A stretch of 64,000 nucleotides of DNA from CADCWK01 sp035944555 (GTDB lineage: Bacteria > Chloroflexota > Chloroflexia > Thermomicrobiales > UBA6265). The position numbers and the translations under genes were made by a program. Shown one piece after another: positions 54,047-61,916 of the stretch. The stretch covers positions 1 through 64,000 of the forward strand of contig DASZAY010000023.1 of assembly GCA_035944555.1 (NCBI GenBank), in the 5' to 3' direction. The notes beneath the pieces are model-generated. The model did not search any database. It had not been told where the DNA came from and saw only the letters and a program-made list of their open reading frames with translations. How positions within the stretch are numbered: the first letter of the stretch is position 1; every line of letters starts with the position of its first letter.

Positions 54047-54423
54047 CGGTCCCTCGGTGCCGTGGTGGCTATCGGCATCACCCGGGCGGGCTTCGGCGGG
54101 CGCGGAATGGCGCCGGCGACGGCTCAGCACGGGCACACCGTCCCGGTGGCGCAGATCTTCGAGAGGTTCACGGGCGGGAGACGTCCTTGGTGGGGTCGTG
54201 GCCGGACGGCAGGCGGCGATGGTGCGCCTCCGGAATCATTGCGTCTCCAAAGGGTAGCGCAGCGGCCGAACGTCCGCACCGCCAGACCGGGCAGTGACGC
54301 CCGCTGCTCCCGGACCTGCCCGGACGCCCGGTCCCGGAGGGTCTTCGCGGCATGCGATAGTCACCTCCTGTAAATCTGCTGCGCCCGGGCAACCGTCCCG
54401 GTCCATCGAGAGGGAACCAACCG
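54047..54423. other. Divergent intergenic region before the PIG-L gene
   Basis: 377 bp with no supported gene. A near-perfect dyad CTCCCGGACC (54307-54316) / GGTCCCGGAG (54330-54339) pairs 9 of 10 bases. Promoters for the exporter and the deacetylase are expected here but not recognised. Confidence 0.35.
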
Positions 54424-55332
54424 ATGATGGCGATTGATGAGACGCGTGGGGGCGTGCTGTTCGCGCTCGCCCACCCTGACGACGAGGCATTCGGTATGGC
54501 CGGCACGCTGACGCTGCTCCGCCGGGCGGGCGTACCGGTCACGCTGGTCACCGCGACGCGCGGCGAGGCCGGCGAGATCCTCGTGCCCGGTCATGCCACG
54601 CCCGCCACGCTTGGCGCCGTCCGCGAGCAGGAGCTGCGGGTCGCCATGGCCCTTGCCGGCGTGGATGACATCCGGCTGCTGGGCCACCGCGATTCCGGCA
54701 TGGCCGGCACCCCGGAGAACGACGACCCGCGCGCCTACATCAACGCCCCGGACGAGGAAGTCGTCGCGCAGATCGCGGCCGTGATCCGGTCGGTCCGCCC
54801 GGCCGCCATCGTCACGTTCGGCGCCGACGGCATCTACGGCCACCCGGACCACATCGCCATCCACCACCACGCGACGGCAGCCGCGACGCTGGCCGCCGAT
54901 CCGTCAGCCCCGGCCGGGCTGGGCGAACCGTGGCAGGTCGACGCGCTCTACTACGCCGCGCTACCCCGCGAGCGCGTCCGGCGGATGGCCCAGCGACAGG
55001 ATGGCCCGTTCCGCTCGCTCACGCCGGAGCAGCTGGAGGAACTCGGCACCCCCGCCGCCGAGATCACGATCACGATGCCGGTCGCGGACGTCGTCGAGCA
55101 CAAGGAACGCGTGATCCGGGCGCATCGCACCCAGATCGACCCCAAAGGTCCCTTCGCCGGCATCGACCGCGAGCAGGTCCGGACCATGATGTCCTGGGAG
55201 TTCCTGCGGCGGGTCGATCTCCCCGATCATCCCGGTGTCGAGACCGCCCCGGACCCGATCGCGACGCTGTTTGCCGAGCGCCGCCCGGACATCGCCGATG
55301 TGATGGCCGCACTGGGGCCCAGCCCGGAATAA
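54424..55332 (+). CDS. PIG-L/LmbE-family deacetylase
   Basis: 302 residues; GAGAGG ten bases before the ATG. Zinc site AHPDDE (16-21) and HPDH (140-143). The TATRGEAGE segment and length resemble the MshB/Mca branch that acts on mycothiol-type GlcNAc compounds, but members also act on other N-acetylglucosaminyl substrates such as bacillithiol precursors. Substrate not settled. Confidence 0.92.
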   Translation: MMAIDETRGGVLFALAHPDDEAFGMAGTLTLLRRAGVPVTLVTATRGEAGEILVPGHATPATLGAVREQELRVAMALAGVDDIRLLGHRDSGMAGTPENDDPRAYINAPDEEVVAQIAAVIRSVRPAAIVTFGADGIYGHPDHIAIHHHATAAATLAADPSAPAGLGEPWQVDALYYAALPRERVRRMAQRQDGPFRSLTPEQLEELGTPAAEITITMPVADVVEHKERVIRAHRTQIDPKGPFAGIDREQVRTMMSWEFLRRVDLPDHPGVETAPDPIATLFAERRPDIADVMAALGPSPE

Positions 55333-55358
55333 CGCCCGCAAACTTTCCTGCCTTGGCC

Positions 55359-55378
55359 CCGCTTCCTTGAGGAAGCGG
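55359..55378 (+). terminator. Hairpin terminator after the PIG-L gene
   Basis: CCGCTTCC, loop TTGA, GGAAGCGG: perfect 8-bp stem extended by GGC/GCC past one mismatch, 26 bases after the stop codon. The rest of 55333-55646 shows no gene. Confidence 0.6.
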
Positions 55379-55646
55379 AGCCCATGCGCATCCATGTCAC
55401 GGCCTTGCCGCTCAGGGGCTTCCAGCCAGGCCGCTCCCGTCGGCGGGCCGCTGCACACCCCTCGTTGTCAATCCGTTCGAGATTGTCCTGATCTTCCTGA
55501 CCACCTGCTCTGGTGTCCCAGGAATGGGAACCCGGTTCGTCCTGTTGGCGTCCCTCTCCCGAATGCAAAACACAGCCACGGTACCGGCGACGGGTGGTCC
55601 GGCCGCACGGTGCCGTTTGGGATGCATCACGAGGGGACGGACGCAG

Positions 55647-57440
55647 ATGACACGCTTTGGGACGACGCGGCGCGCGTCGTGGCGCGGCACGATCGGACGC
55701 GGGCTCGCGGTCGGCGCGATGGTGCTCGGCGGGCTGACGGCGGCAATCTCGCCAGCCGCCGCGGAAGAGGACACCGCCTACGCCTCCACGATCGGCGACG
55801 GTGCCTGGAATGTCGCCTGGGACAGCACGGTCTGGGAATCCGATGAGGAGATCGCCGAGAACTTCGGGATCGACCTGATCCTGAGCCGGCAAGGCGCTTC
55901 GGTCTGGTTCTTCACGATGGAGGACCAGGCGGATGGCCCGACCTGCCTCGAGGAGGTCGGCCCGCTCTACGAGGAGATGGTCGGCATCACCGACTCCGAG
56001 CCATTCGTGGACGAGGACGGGGAGCAGGTCGGCTACGCGGACGAGGCGACCGCCCGCAGCTTCTGGGAAATCGAGATGGAGCTGGAAGACGGCACGGTGA
56101 CCGGCTTCGGCTATCACTCCTGCTGGACCATCGAGGAAGGCTCGACGGCCATCTTCGCCGGCTCCCTGCTTGATACCGCCGAGCTGGAGGAGAACGCCGG
56201 TCTGGTCGACGACCTGTTCGCCGCGGTTGGCACCCAGTTCGACGGCGAGACGGTCGTCGAAGACGGGATTGCCGCCGGAGCCGGGTCTGGCTCCGACGAC
56301 CCGGTCGAGGACGACCCGGCTCCGAGCGAGGACATCCCCGCCGGCGCCGACGCGGACAACGGGACCTACCGTTCTCCCGAGTTCGGGTTCACCACCAGCT
56401 GGGACCCGGCCGACTGGGACGTCACTCTCGAAGTGCTCGGGGAGGAGGCCAATGGCCGCGACCTGATCCGGCTGGACGAGACCGACGGTACCAGCGCTGC
56501 CTTCGTCGAGGGCGGGACCAACTGGGAAGGAGACCTCGAGACGTGCATGGAGTCGCTCGCCAGCGACATCGCGCTGGACCTCGACGACACCGAGCCGATC
56601 GAGGACCCGGAGACGGGCGACCCGTTCGTGATCGAGGACGACGACCAGCTGGGCGCCGGCTTCCTGTTCGACTTCACCGGTGAGGGCGAGGAACCCAACA
56701 TCGTCGTGGTCCTGGCCTGCCAGGCGCTGGATGACGACGTGGTCGTCGGTGTCACCCATATCAGCGACGATCTCGACGCCTACTTCGACGAGGACTTCCC
56801 GCTGTTCGAGGAGCTGTTCGGCAACATCAGCGCCGGCGAAGCCAGTGATGACACGGCCGACGATCCCGCGCCGTCCGACGAGGGCAGCGACCGCGGCGAC
56901 GCCCGTGACGACGGCGAGGCCACCCCGGACAGCGGCACCGAGGAGCGTGAGTCCACGCCGGAGACCGGCACCGACGAGACCGGGGGCGTCTACGTCAGCC
57001 CGACTTACTTCTACTTCCTGGCCTGGGACACGACCATCTGGGAGAGCCTCAACGAGGCCAGCTCCGGAGGGACGGACTCGCTGAGCCTGGTGAGCGAGAA
57101 CCTGCAGGCCGATCTGATCGGCTACGAGGACGGAGCAGGCGATGTCGTCGGCTGCGTCGAGGACCTGACCGCGACGCTGGGCGATGCGTACGGCGGGGCG
57201 GAAATCTTCGAGCGCGACAACGGTGACCTGATCACCGTCAGCGATGACGGGACGCAGGCGTTCGCCCTGATTACCTACTCCGCCGACGGTGTCCAGTCCG
57301 GCACTATCGTTACCTGCCACCAGATCAGCGGCGAGGCGGTCGTCTACCTGGCCGCGTCCGGACCGGTCGATATCCTCGTCGATCAGACGGATGACGTGAC
57401 GGCGCTGCTGGCCGGGCTGCTGGTCATCCCCGCCGAGTAA
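55647..57440 (+). CDS. Secreted acidic two-Cys-domain protein 1 (three domains)
   Basis: 597 residues; GAGGGGACGG precedes the ATG. Twin-Arg-rich signal peptide about 1-39 ending in AAA. Three acidic domains follow: about 42-195 (Cys100, Cys159), 238-393 (Cys300, Cys358) and 446-597 (Cys503, Cys557), joined by Asp/Glu/Pro/Thr linkers (205-237, 398-445). Domain 2 shows the family pattern clearly: GTYRSPEFGFTTSWDPADW, FVEGGTNW, acidic D-rich loop, VVVGV. No C-terminal anchor. First of five adjacent paralogues; function unknown. Confidence 0.88.
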   Translation: MTRFGTTRRASWRGTIGRGLAVGAMVLGGLTAAISPAAAEEDTAYASTIGDGAWNVAWDSTVWESDEEIAENFGIDLILSRQGASVWFFTMEDQADGPTCLEEVGPLYEEMVGITDSEPFVDEDGEQVGYADEATARSFWEIEMELEDGTVTGFGYHSCWTIEEGSTAIFAGSLLDTAELEENAGLVDDLFAAVGTQFDGETVVEDGIAAGAGSGSDDPVEDDPAPSEDIPAGADADNGTYRSPEFGFTTSWDPADWDVTLEVLGEEANGRDLIRLDETDGTSAAFVEGGTNWEGDLETCMESLASDIALDLDDTEPIEDPETGDPFVIEDDDQLGAGFLFDFTGEGEEPNIVVVLACQALDDDVVVGVTHISDDLDAYFDEDFPLFEELFGNISAGEASDDTADDPAPSDEGSDRGDARDDGEATPDSGTEERESTPETGTDETGGVYVSPTYFYFLAWDTTIWESLNEASSGGTDSLSLVSENLQADLIGYEDGAGDVVGCVEDLTATLGDAYGGAEIFERDNGDLITVSDDGTQAFALITYSADGVQSGTIVTCHQISGEAVVYLAASGPVDILVDQTDDVTALLAGLLVIPAE

Positions 57441-57470
57441 TCGCTCCGGATCGCTCACCATGTCACCATC

Positions 57471-57510
57471 CGCCAATGGCACCCGGGTCCTTATCCGGGT
57501 GCCATTGGCG
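57471..57510 (+). terminator. Hairpin terminator after secreted protein 1
   Basis: Perfect 16-bp stem (57471-57486 with 57495-57510), loop GTCCTTAT, about 30 bases after the stop. Confidence 0.8.
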
Positions 57511-57627
57511 TTCGTCGTACTATGGATCCCGTGCACCACAGCCGTGGGGCCATCGAGTGGCCTGCACCTTGCCGGTCACGAGGGACGACCGGCCGCTCAC
57601 CCGGGCAGACCGGTCTGGAGGATGACG

Positions 57628-58743
57628 ATGGAATCTCCCGTTTCCAGCCGCAGCCGGCTCCGCGGTCTGGCGGTCGCGGCGCTGGTCGCCGGTCTTTTCG
57701 CGACCCCGCTTGCCAGCGTGTCGGCGCAGGACGACGAGACGTTCGAGTACGACGAGGGCGGCGTCGCCTACTCCGTCGCCTACGACGGAGGACTCTGGGA
57801 AGCGTCGTCCGAGAGCGCGGTCGATGTGCTGCTGACCAGCAGCGACTCGGGAGCCGTCGTCACGTTCGTCACGGACCCACTGCTGGGCGACGACGTCGAC
57901 TCCTGCCTTGAAGGTGTCCTGATGAACTTCGAGGAGGGCGCCGGGTTCGAGGGAGCCACTGACGGTGACACGCCGGGAGCCGGTTCGGGCGACGGCTACG
58001 TCTACGAGACCCGCGAGGCGGAGCGGGACGGTATCGACGTGACCACCCTGCACACCTGCTTCGACTTGGGCGACGGGGCCCTGCTCTGGTCTGCCGCGCT
58101 CATCCTGGACGAAGGAGGCTACGAGCCCGTCTACGACCTGCTCAGCGGCGTCGAAGGCGACGGGACGACCTACGACCTGGAGTTCACCGGTGGTTCGACG
58201 GGCGGCACCGACCAGGACGCCACACCGGAGGCCGACGATGCCACGCCGACGTCCGGCGGCGACCTCGTTACCTATGAGAGCCCGAACTACGGCTACACCT
58301 TCGACCTCGACACCTCCCTCTGGACCGACTCCGAGGAGGGTGGCAGCGCCACGCGGGACCAGTTCCGGGTCACCAATGACGACGAGTCGCTTGTCATGTT
58401 CGTGGAGGGTTCCAATGAATGGGCTGACACGGATGAGTGCGTCGCGGTTCTGACCGAAGAGATCGGGATCGATCCGGACATCGATACGGTCGCCACGGAC
58501 CCGGAGTCGGGCGATGACTTCCTGATCAGTGAGGACGACCGGTCCGCCGCCGCCTATGTGGGCGAGGACGACGCCAGCGGCGCAGTCGTCTACATCGACT
58601 GCTACGTCTCCCCGGAGAACGACGTGATCGTCGGCTTCACGGTCGTCAGCACGGACGTGACCGAGGATGAGTTCTTCGAGGATGTCTCCCCGGAGATCGA
58701 GCGCGTGATCGATTCGCTGGAGTTCGCCTCCAACGCCGTCTGA
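57628..58743 (+). CDS. Secreted acidic two-Cys-domain protein 2 (two domains)
   Basis: 371 residues; GGAGG seven bases upstream selects ATG 57628 over 57622. Signal peptide about 1-34 (SVSAQ). Domain A about 38-187 (Cys93, Cys144), with GALLWSAALIL; linker with ATPEADDATPT; domain B about 215-366 (Cys271, Cys325), with TYESPNYGYTFDLD, FVEGSNEW, EDDRSAAAY and NDVIVGF. It is closest to protein 3, which has the same two-domain order, the same TFEYD...V start and the same ending ...SLEFAS. Own terminator. Confidence 0.88.
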   Translation: MESPVSSRSRLRGLAVAALVAGLFATPLASVSAQDDETFEYDEGGVAYSVAYDGGLWEASSESAVDVLLTSSDSGAVVTFVTDPLLGDDVDSCLEGVLMNFEEGAGFEGATDGDTPGAGSGDGYVYETREAERDGIDVTTLHTCFDLGDGALLWSAALILDEGGYEPVYDLLSGVEGDGTTYDLEFTGGSTGGTDQDATPEADDATPTSGGDLVTYESPNYGYTFDLDTSLWTDSEEGGSATRDQFRVTNDDESLVMFVEGSNEWADTDECVAVLTEEIGIDPDIDTVATDPESGDDFLISEDDRSAAAYVGEDDASGAVVYIDCYVSPENDVIVGFTVVSTDVTEDEFFEDVSPEIERVIDSLEFASNAV

Positions 58744-58776
58744 TCCTCCGGCTCCCCAATCGAGTCCGGCCAGTAT

Positions 58777-58814
58777 CGAGCGGCCTCCGGGACACAGATC
58801 CCGGAGGCCGCTCG
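58777..58814 (+). terminator. Hairpin terminator after secreted protein 2
   Basis: Perfect 15-bp stem (58777-58791 with 58800-58814), 8-base loop, 33 bases after the stop. Confidence 0.8.
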
Positions 58815-58930
58815 CGTCGCCATCATGCGAAACTGACGGTGGAGTCCTGTATGGGGACGACGGTCCCGGACCTTCGCCGGGCCGAGGGCAAGTACGCCGG
58901 CTCCTGACAGGACCGCCGGATCGGAGAAGC

Positions 58931-60073
58931 ATGATGAGACCATTCGGTACGACCGGGAACCGCTTCCGGAGCCTCATCGCGGCAACGCTGGTCGCCGGCA
59001 TGTTCGCCGGACCGGCCGCTGGCGTCTCGGCCCAGGACGAGGAGACCTTCGAGTATGACCAGGACGGAGTCGTCTTCTCCGTCACCTACGACCCCGAGGT
59101 CTGGGAGCCGGGCACCGAAGCGGGCTCCTCGGCCCTGACGCTGAACAGCGTCGACGGCTCGATCGCGACGTTCCTGTCCGACCCGGAACTCGGCGACGAG
59201 CTCGCCGGCTGCCTCGCCAACGTCGTGGAACCCTTCGAGGAGGGTGCTGGCGTCACGGACGGGGCCGACGCCGACGATCCGGGGGCTGGTGAGGGAGATG
59301 GCTATGTCTACCAGACGCGCTCCCTCACCCTGAGCGACATCGACACGACGGTCCTCCATGTCTGCTTCGATATCGGCGACGGCAACCTGCTCTGGGTCGC
59401 CGGAGTGGTGCTGGACGGCGCCCCGTTGGACGACGTCTACACGCTGCTCGAAGGCGTCGAGGGCGACAGCATCAGCTATGACCTCGACTTCGCCGCCGGC
59501 ACGTCCGGCGGCGACGACGACGGCACGCCGGCGGCTGGCGACGGCACCCCCGCCGCCGGTGGGGATGGCGAGTTCACGACCTACGAGAGCCCCACCTACG
59601 GCTATACCGTCGAATTCGACGAGAGCGTCTACGGGGTTACCGGCGAGGGCGAGGGCACCGGCCCTGAAGGCACCCGCGACCTGCTCCAGCTCGAGGACGA
59701 GGCCGGGGAGCAGTTCCTCTACGTGGAGGGCTCGGATGAATGGGCAGACACCGACGCCTGCGTCGCGTCGCTCTACGACGAGGTCACCGGCATCCTCGAG
59801 GATTCGCTGGACGTCGCCCTGAGCGACGCGACCATCGCGGTGGATCCGGAGACCGGTGACGATTTCGAGATCAGTGAAGCTGACCGCTCGGCCGTCGCCT
59901 ATGAGACGGAGATCAACGGCCTCGCCACCACGATCCTGGTTGACTGCTACGCCTCGCCTGACGGCGACGTGATCGTCGGCTTCACCAGTGGTGCGGCCAC
60001 CGACGCCGACTACTTCGAGGACATCTACCCGGACGTCCAGACGGTGATCGAGTCGCTGGAGTTTGCCTCCTGA
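58931..60073 (+). CDS. Secreted acidic two-Cys-domain protein 3 (two domains)
   Basis: 380 residues; GGAGA lies just before tandem ATGs. Signal peptide about 1-34 (GVSAQ). Domain A about 38-187 (Cys94, Cys145), with GNLLWVAGVVL; linker with repeated GTPAAG; domain B about 216-378 (Cys277, Cys339), with TYESPTYGYTVEFD, YVEGSDEW, EADRSAVAY and DGDVIVGF. Nearly co-linear with protein 2, so probably a tandem duplication. Confidence 0.88.
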   Translation: MMRPFGTTGNRFRSLIAATLVAGMFAGPAAGVSAQDEETFEYDQDGVVFSVTYDPEVWEPGTEAGSSALTLNSVDGSIATFLSDPELGDELAGCLANVVEPFEEGAGVTDGADADDPGAGEGDGYVYQTRSLTLSDIDTTVLHVCFDIGDGNLLWVAGVVLDGAPLDDVYTLLEGVEGDSISYDLDFAAGTSGGDDDGTPAAGDGTPAAGGDGEFTTYESPTYGYTVEFDESVYGVTGEGEGTGPEGTRDLLQLEDEAGEQFLYVEGSDEWADTDACVASLYDEVTGILEDSLDVALSDATIAVDPETGDDFEISEADRSAVAYETEINGLATTILVDCYASPDGDVIVGFTSGAATDADYFEDIYPDVQTVIESLEFAS

Positions 60074-60110
60074 TCCCGGCCTGACCCATCGATCAGCGGC
60101 GTATCCGCCA

Positions 60111-60151
60111 GTGAAGCGGCCGGACCCCTTCCCGGGGTCCGGCCGCTTCAC
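60111..60151 (+). terminator. Hairpin terminator after secreted protein 3
   Basis: Perfect 18-bp stem (60111-60128 with 60134-60151), 5-base loop. The following 190 bp to the next ATG shows no gene. Confidence 0.8.
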
Positions 60152-60345
60152 GTTCTTCCGGCTTGGCCGATCCCGCCCGGGTGCGCGTTCTCCGTCCGTC
60201 ATCGGCCGCTTCCACGTCCATTCGGGTCCTCGTGGTGATCCGACCGGGAACGATGATGGCTCCTCTGGCGTCGTGTTGTATGTGAGTCCTTCACACCACC
60301 GATTCTGCCGGACCGCAGCGGATCCGGCTGCCGAGAGGATCAACG

Positions 60346-61560
60346 ATGCCCACGAACCATCGATCCGCACTGACGACGTTCCGCGGCTTGACCGCCGCCG
60401 CGGTCCTGTTTGGCTCCGTCGCTGTCGGCCTCTCCTCGGCCGCGGCGCAATCCGACGAGGATGAGGGGACGTATGAGTCCCCGACGTTCGGCTACATCCT
60501 GGAATGGGACGCCGAGACCTGGACGGTCGAGGCCGAGGTCGCAGCCGACGAGAACGACGGTCGCGATCTCCTCTACCTGCTCGATACGGACGCCACGACC
60601 CAGTTCTATGTCGAAGGGTCCGAGGACAGCTGGTCCGATGCGGACGACTGCGTCGCGACGCTGTTCCAGGAACTCAATGTGGACCCGGAGGACGGTGAGG
60701 TCGTCGAGGACGCTGATGGGGAGCCCATCGAGACGAGCGACGATAACCGTGCCGCAGCCGCCTATGTCTTCCCGCCCGATGCCAACGGTACCCAGGACGA
60801 GGAAGAGCCGGTCGACGCCGACCTCGTCGTCTTCGGCTTCTGCTACGCGGACCCCGACAGTGATCTGGTCGTGGGCTTCTCCGGGCGGAGCATCCTGAGC
60901 GACGACTGGGGCACTGACGGCTACGACCTGGTCAAGCCGATCATGGAATCGCTGCCGTTCGCGGGCTCGGACTCGGGGTCTTCGAGGGACGACGACTCGA
61001 CGCCCGAGCCGGACAACCGTGGCGGAAATACCGACGACGATGAGACCCCCGAAGCCGACACGGGCGGGATCGTCGAGGATGGCCTGTACGTCAGCCCGAC
61101 CTATGGCTTCGAGCTGGCTTTCGACGATGCGACCTGGTCGGTCACGGACGCCGTGAGCGAAGACGAGGTCGACATGCTCCTGCTGACGACCTCGTTCGAG
61201 AGTGAGACGGGCGACGAGCTCGGTGCGGCCGTCACCGTGATGGGCTTCAACGACGCCGGTGGGCCGGCGGCCTGCCTAGACGGGTACATCGACATCCTGG
61301 ACAGCAAGGGTGACGGCAACGCTGAGTACGTCCTGAATGCCGATGGCGAGCCGCTCGTCAACGAGATCGAGCCGGACCAGCTCTACAGCGCCTACTACTT
61401 CTTCAGCCAGGACGGCGACCAGTACGCCAGCTATGTGGTCTGCGCCTCGCTCGGCGGCGACGATCTCCTGACGATCGAGTTCACCTCCACGCCGGATGGT
61501 CTGGCCGACGAGACGGCGATCGAACTCAGCGACGAGATCCTGGGTGGGATCAGCTTCTAG
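60346..61560 (+). CDS. Secreted acidic two-Cys-domain protein 4 (two domains)
   Basis: 404 residues; GAGAGG seven bases upstream. Signal peptide about 1-35 (AAAQ). The first domain (about 40-206; Cys102, Cys166) is of the B kind: GTYESPTFGYILEWD, YVEGSEDSW, DDNRAAAAY, SDLVVGF. Linker STPEPDNRGGNTDDDETPE. The second (about 245-404; Cys310, Cys366) is of a C kind: LYVSPTYGFELAFD, GGPAACLDGYID, and ends in EILGGISF. No A-type domain, no anchor. Confidence 0.88.
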   Translation: MPTNHRSALTTFRGLTAAAVLFGSVAVGLSSAAAQSDEDEGTYESPTFGYILEWDAETWTVEAEVAADENDGRDLLYLLDTDATTQFYVEGSEDSWSDADDCVATLFQELNVDPEDGEVVEDADGEPIETSDDNRAAAAYVFPPDANGTQDEEEPVDADLVVFGFCYADPDSDLVVGFSGRSILSDDWGTDGYDLVKPIMESLPFAGSDSGSSRDDDSTPEPDNRGGNTDDDETPEADTGGIVEDGLYVSPTYGFELAFDDATWSVTDAVSEDEVDMLLLTTSFESETGDELGAAVTVMGFNDAGGPAACLDGYIDILDSKGDGNAEYVLNADGEPLVNEIEPDQLYSAYYFFSQDGDQYASYVVCASLGGDDLLTIEFTSTPDGLADETAIELSDEILGGISF

Positions 61561-61585
61561 AACGGGACTGAACTGCCAGGTCCCG

Positions 61586-61630
61586 AAAACGAAGGTGAGG
61601 GGGTCGATCGACCCCCTCACCTTCGTTTTT
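61586..61630. terminator. Strong bidirectional terminator after secreted protein 4
   Basis: Perfect inverted repeat with 22-base arms (61586-61607 and 61608-61629), the centre forming its own loop. It begins with AAAA and ends in TTTTT, so unlike the other hairpins here it has a proper T-run in both directions. Confidence 0.9.
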
Positions 61631-61916
61631 CCCGCCGGCTGACCGGCGGTGGTAAAGCGAACTGACCATTCGACCGTGCCCGGTCGTAGGTCGACCCGAA
61701 CGTCCGGGCACCCTGATACAGTGGCAGCACCCACTGTCCCGGCGATGACCCAGCCCGGGGACTGGCGTGGCGTCACTACGGCGATCTCACCATCTCGGCG
61801 ATCTGTCGCGGTGCCGAAACGTTTGTCGTCCCCACTCGTCGTTGTTGACAGGTGCATCGCCTGACGTCTCGCCAACGGGCTGAGACAGCCAGTACCCCGA
61901 ACCGGGAGGAGAGCCC
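61631..61916. other. Leader region of secreted protein 5
   Basis: 286 bp without a gene (356 bp counting the terminator). A second hairpin, CCGCCGG / CCGGCGG with loop CTGA, sits at 61632-61649 directly after the terminator. No clear promoter hexamers. Confidence 0.4.
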
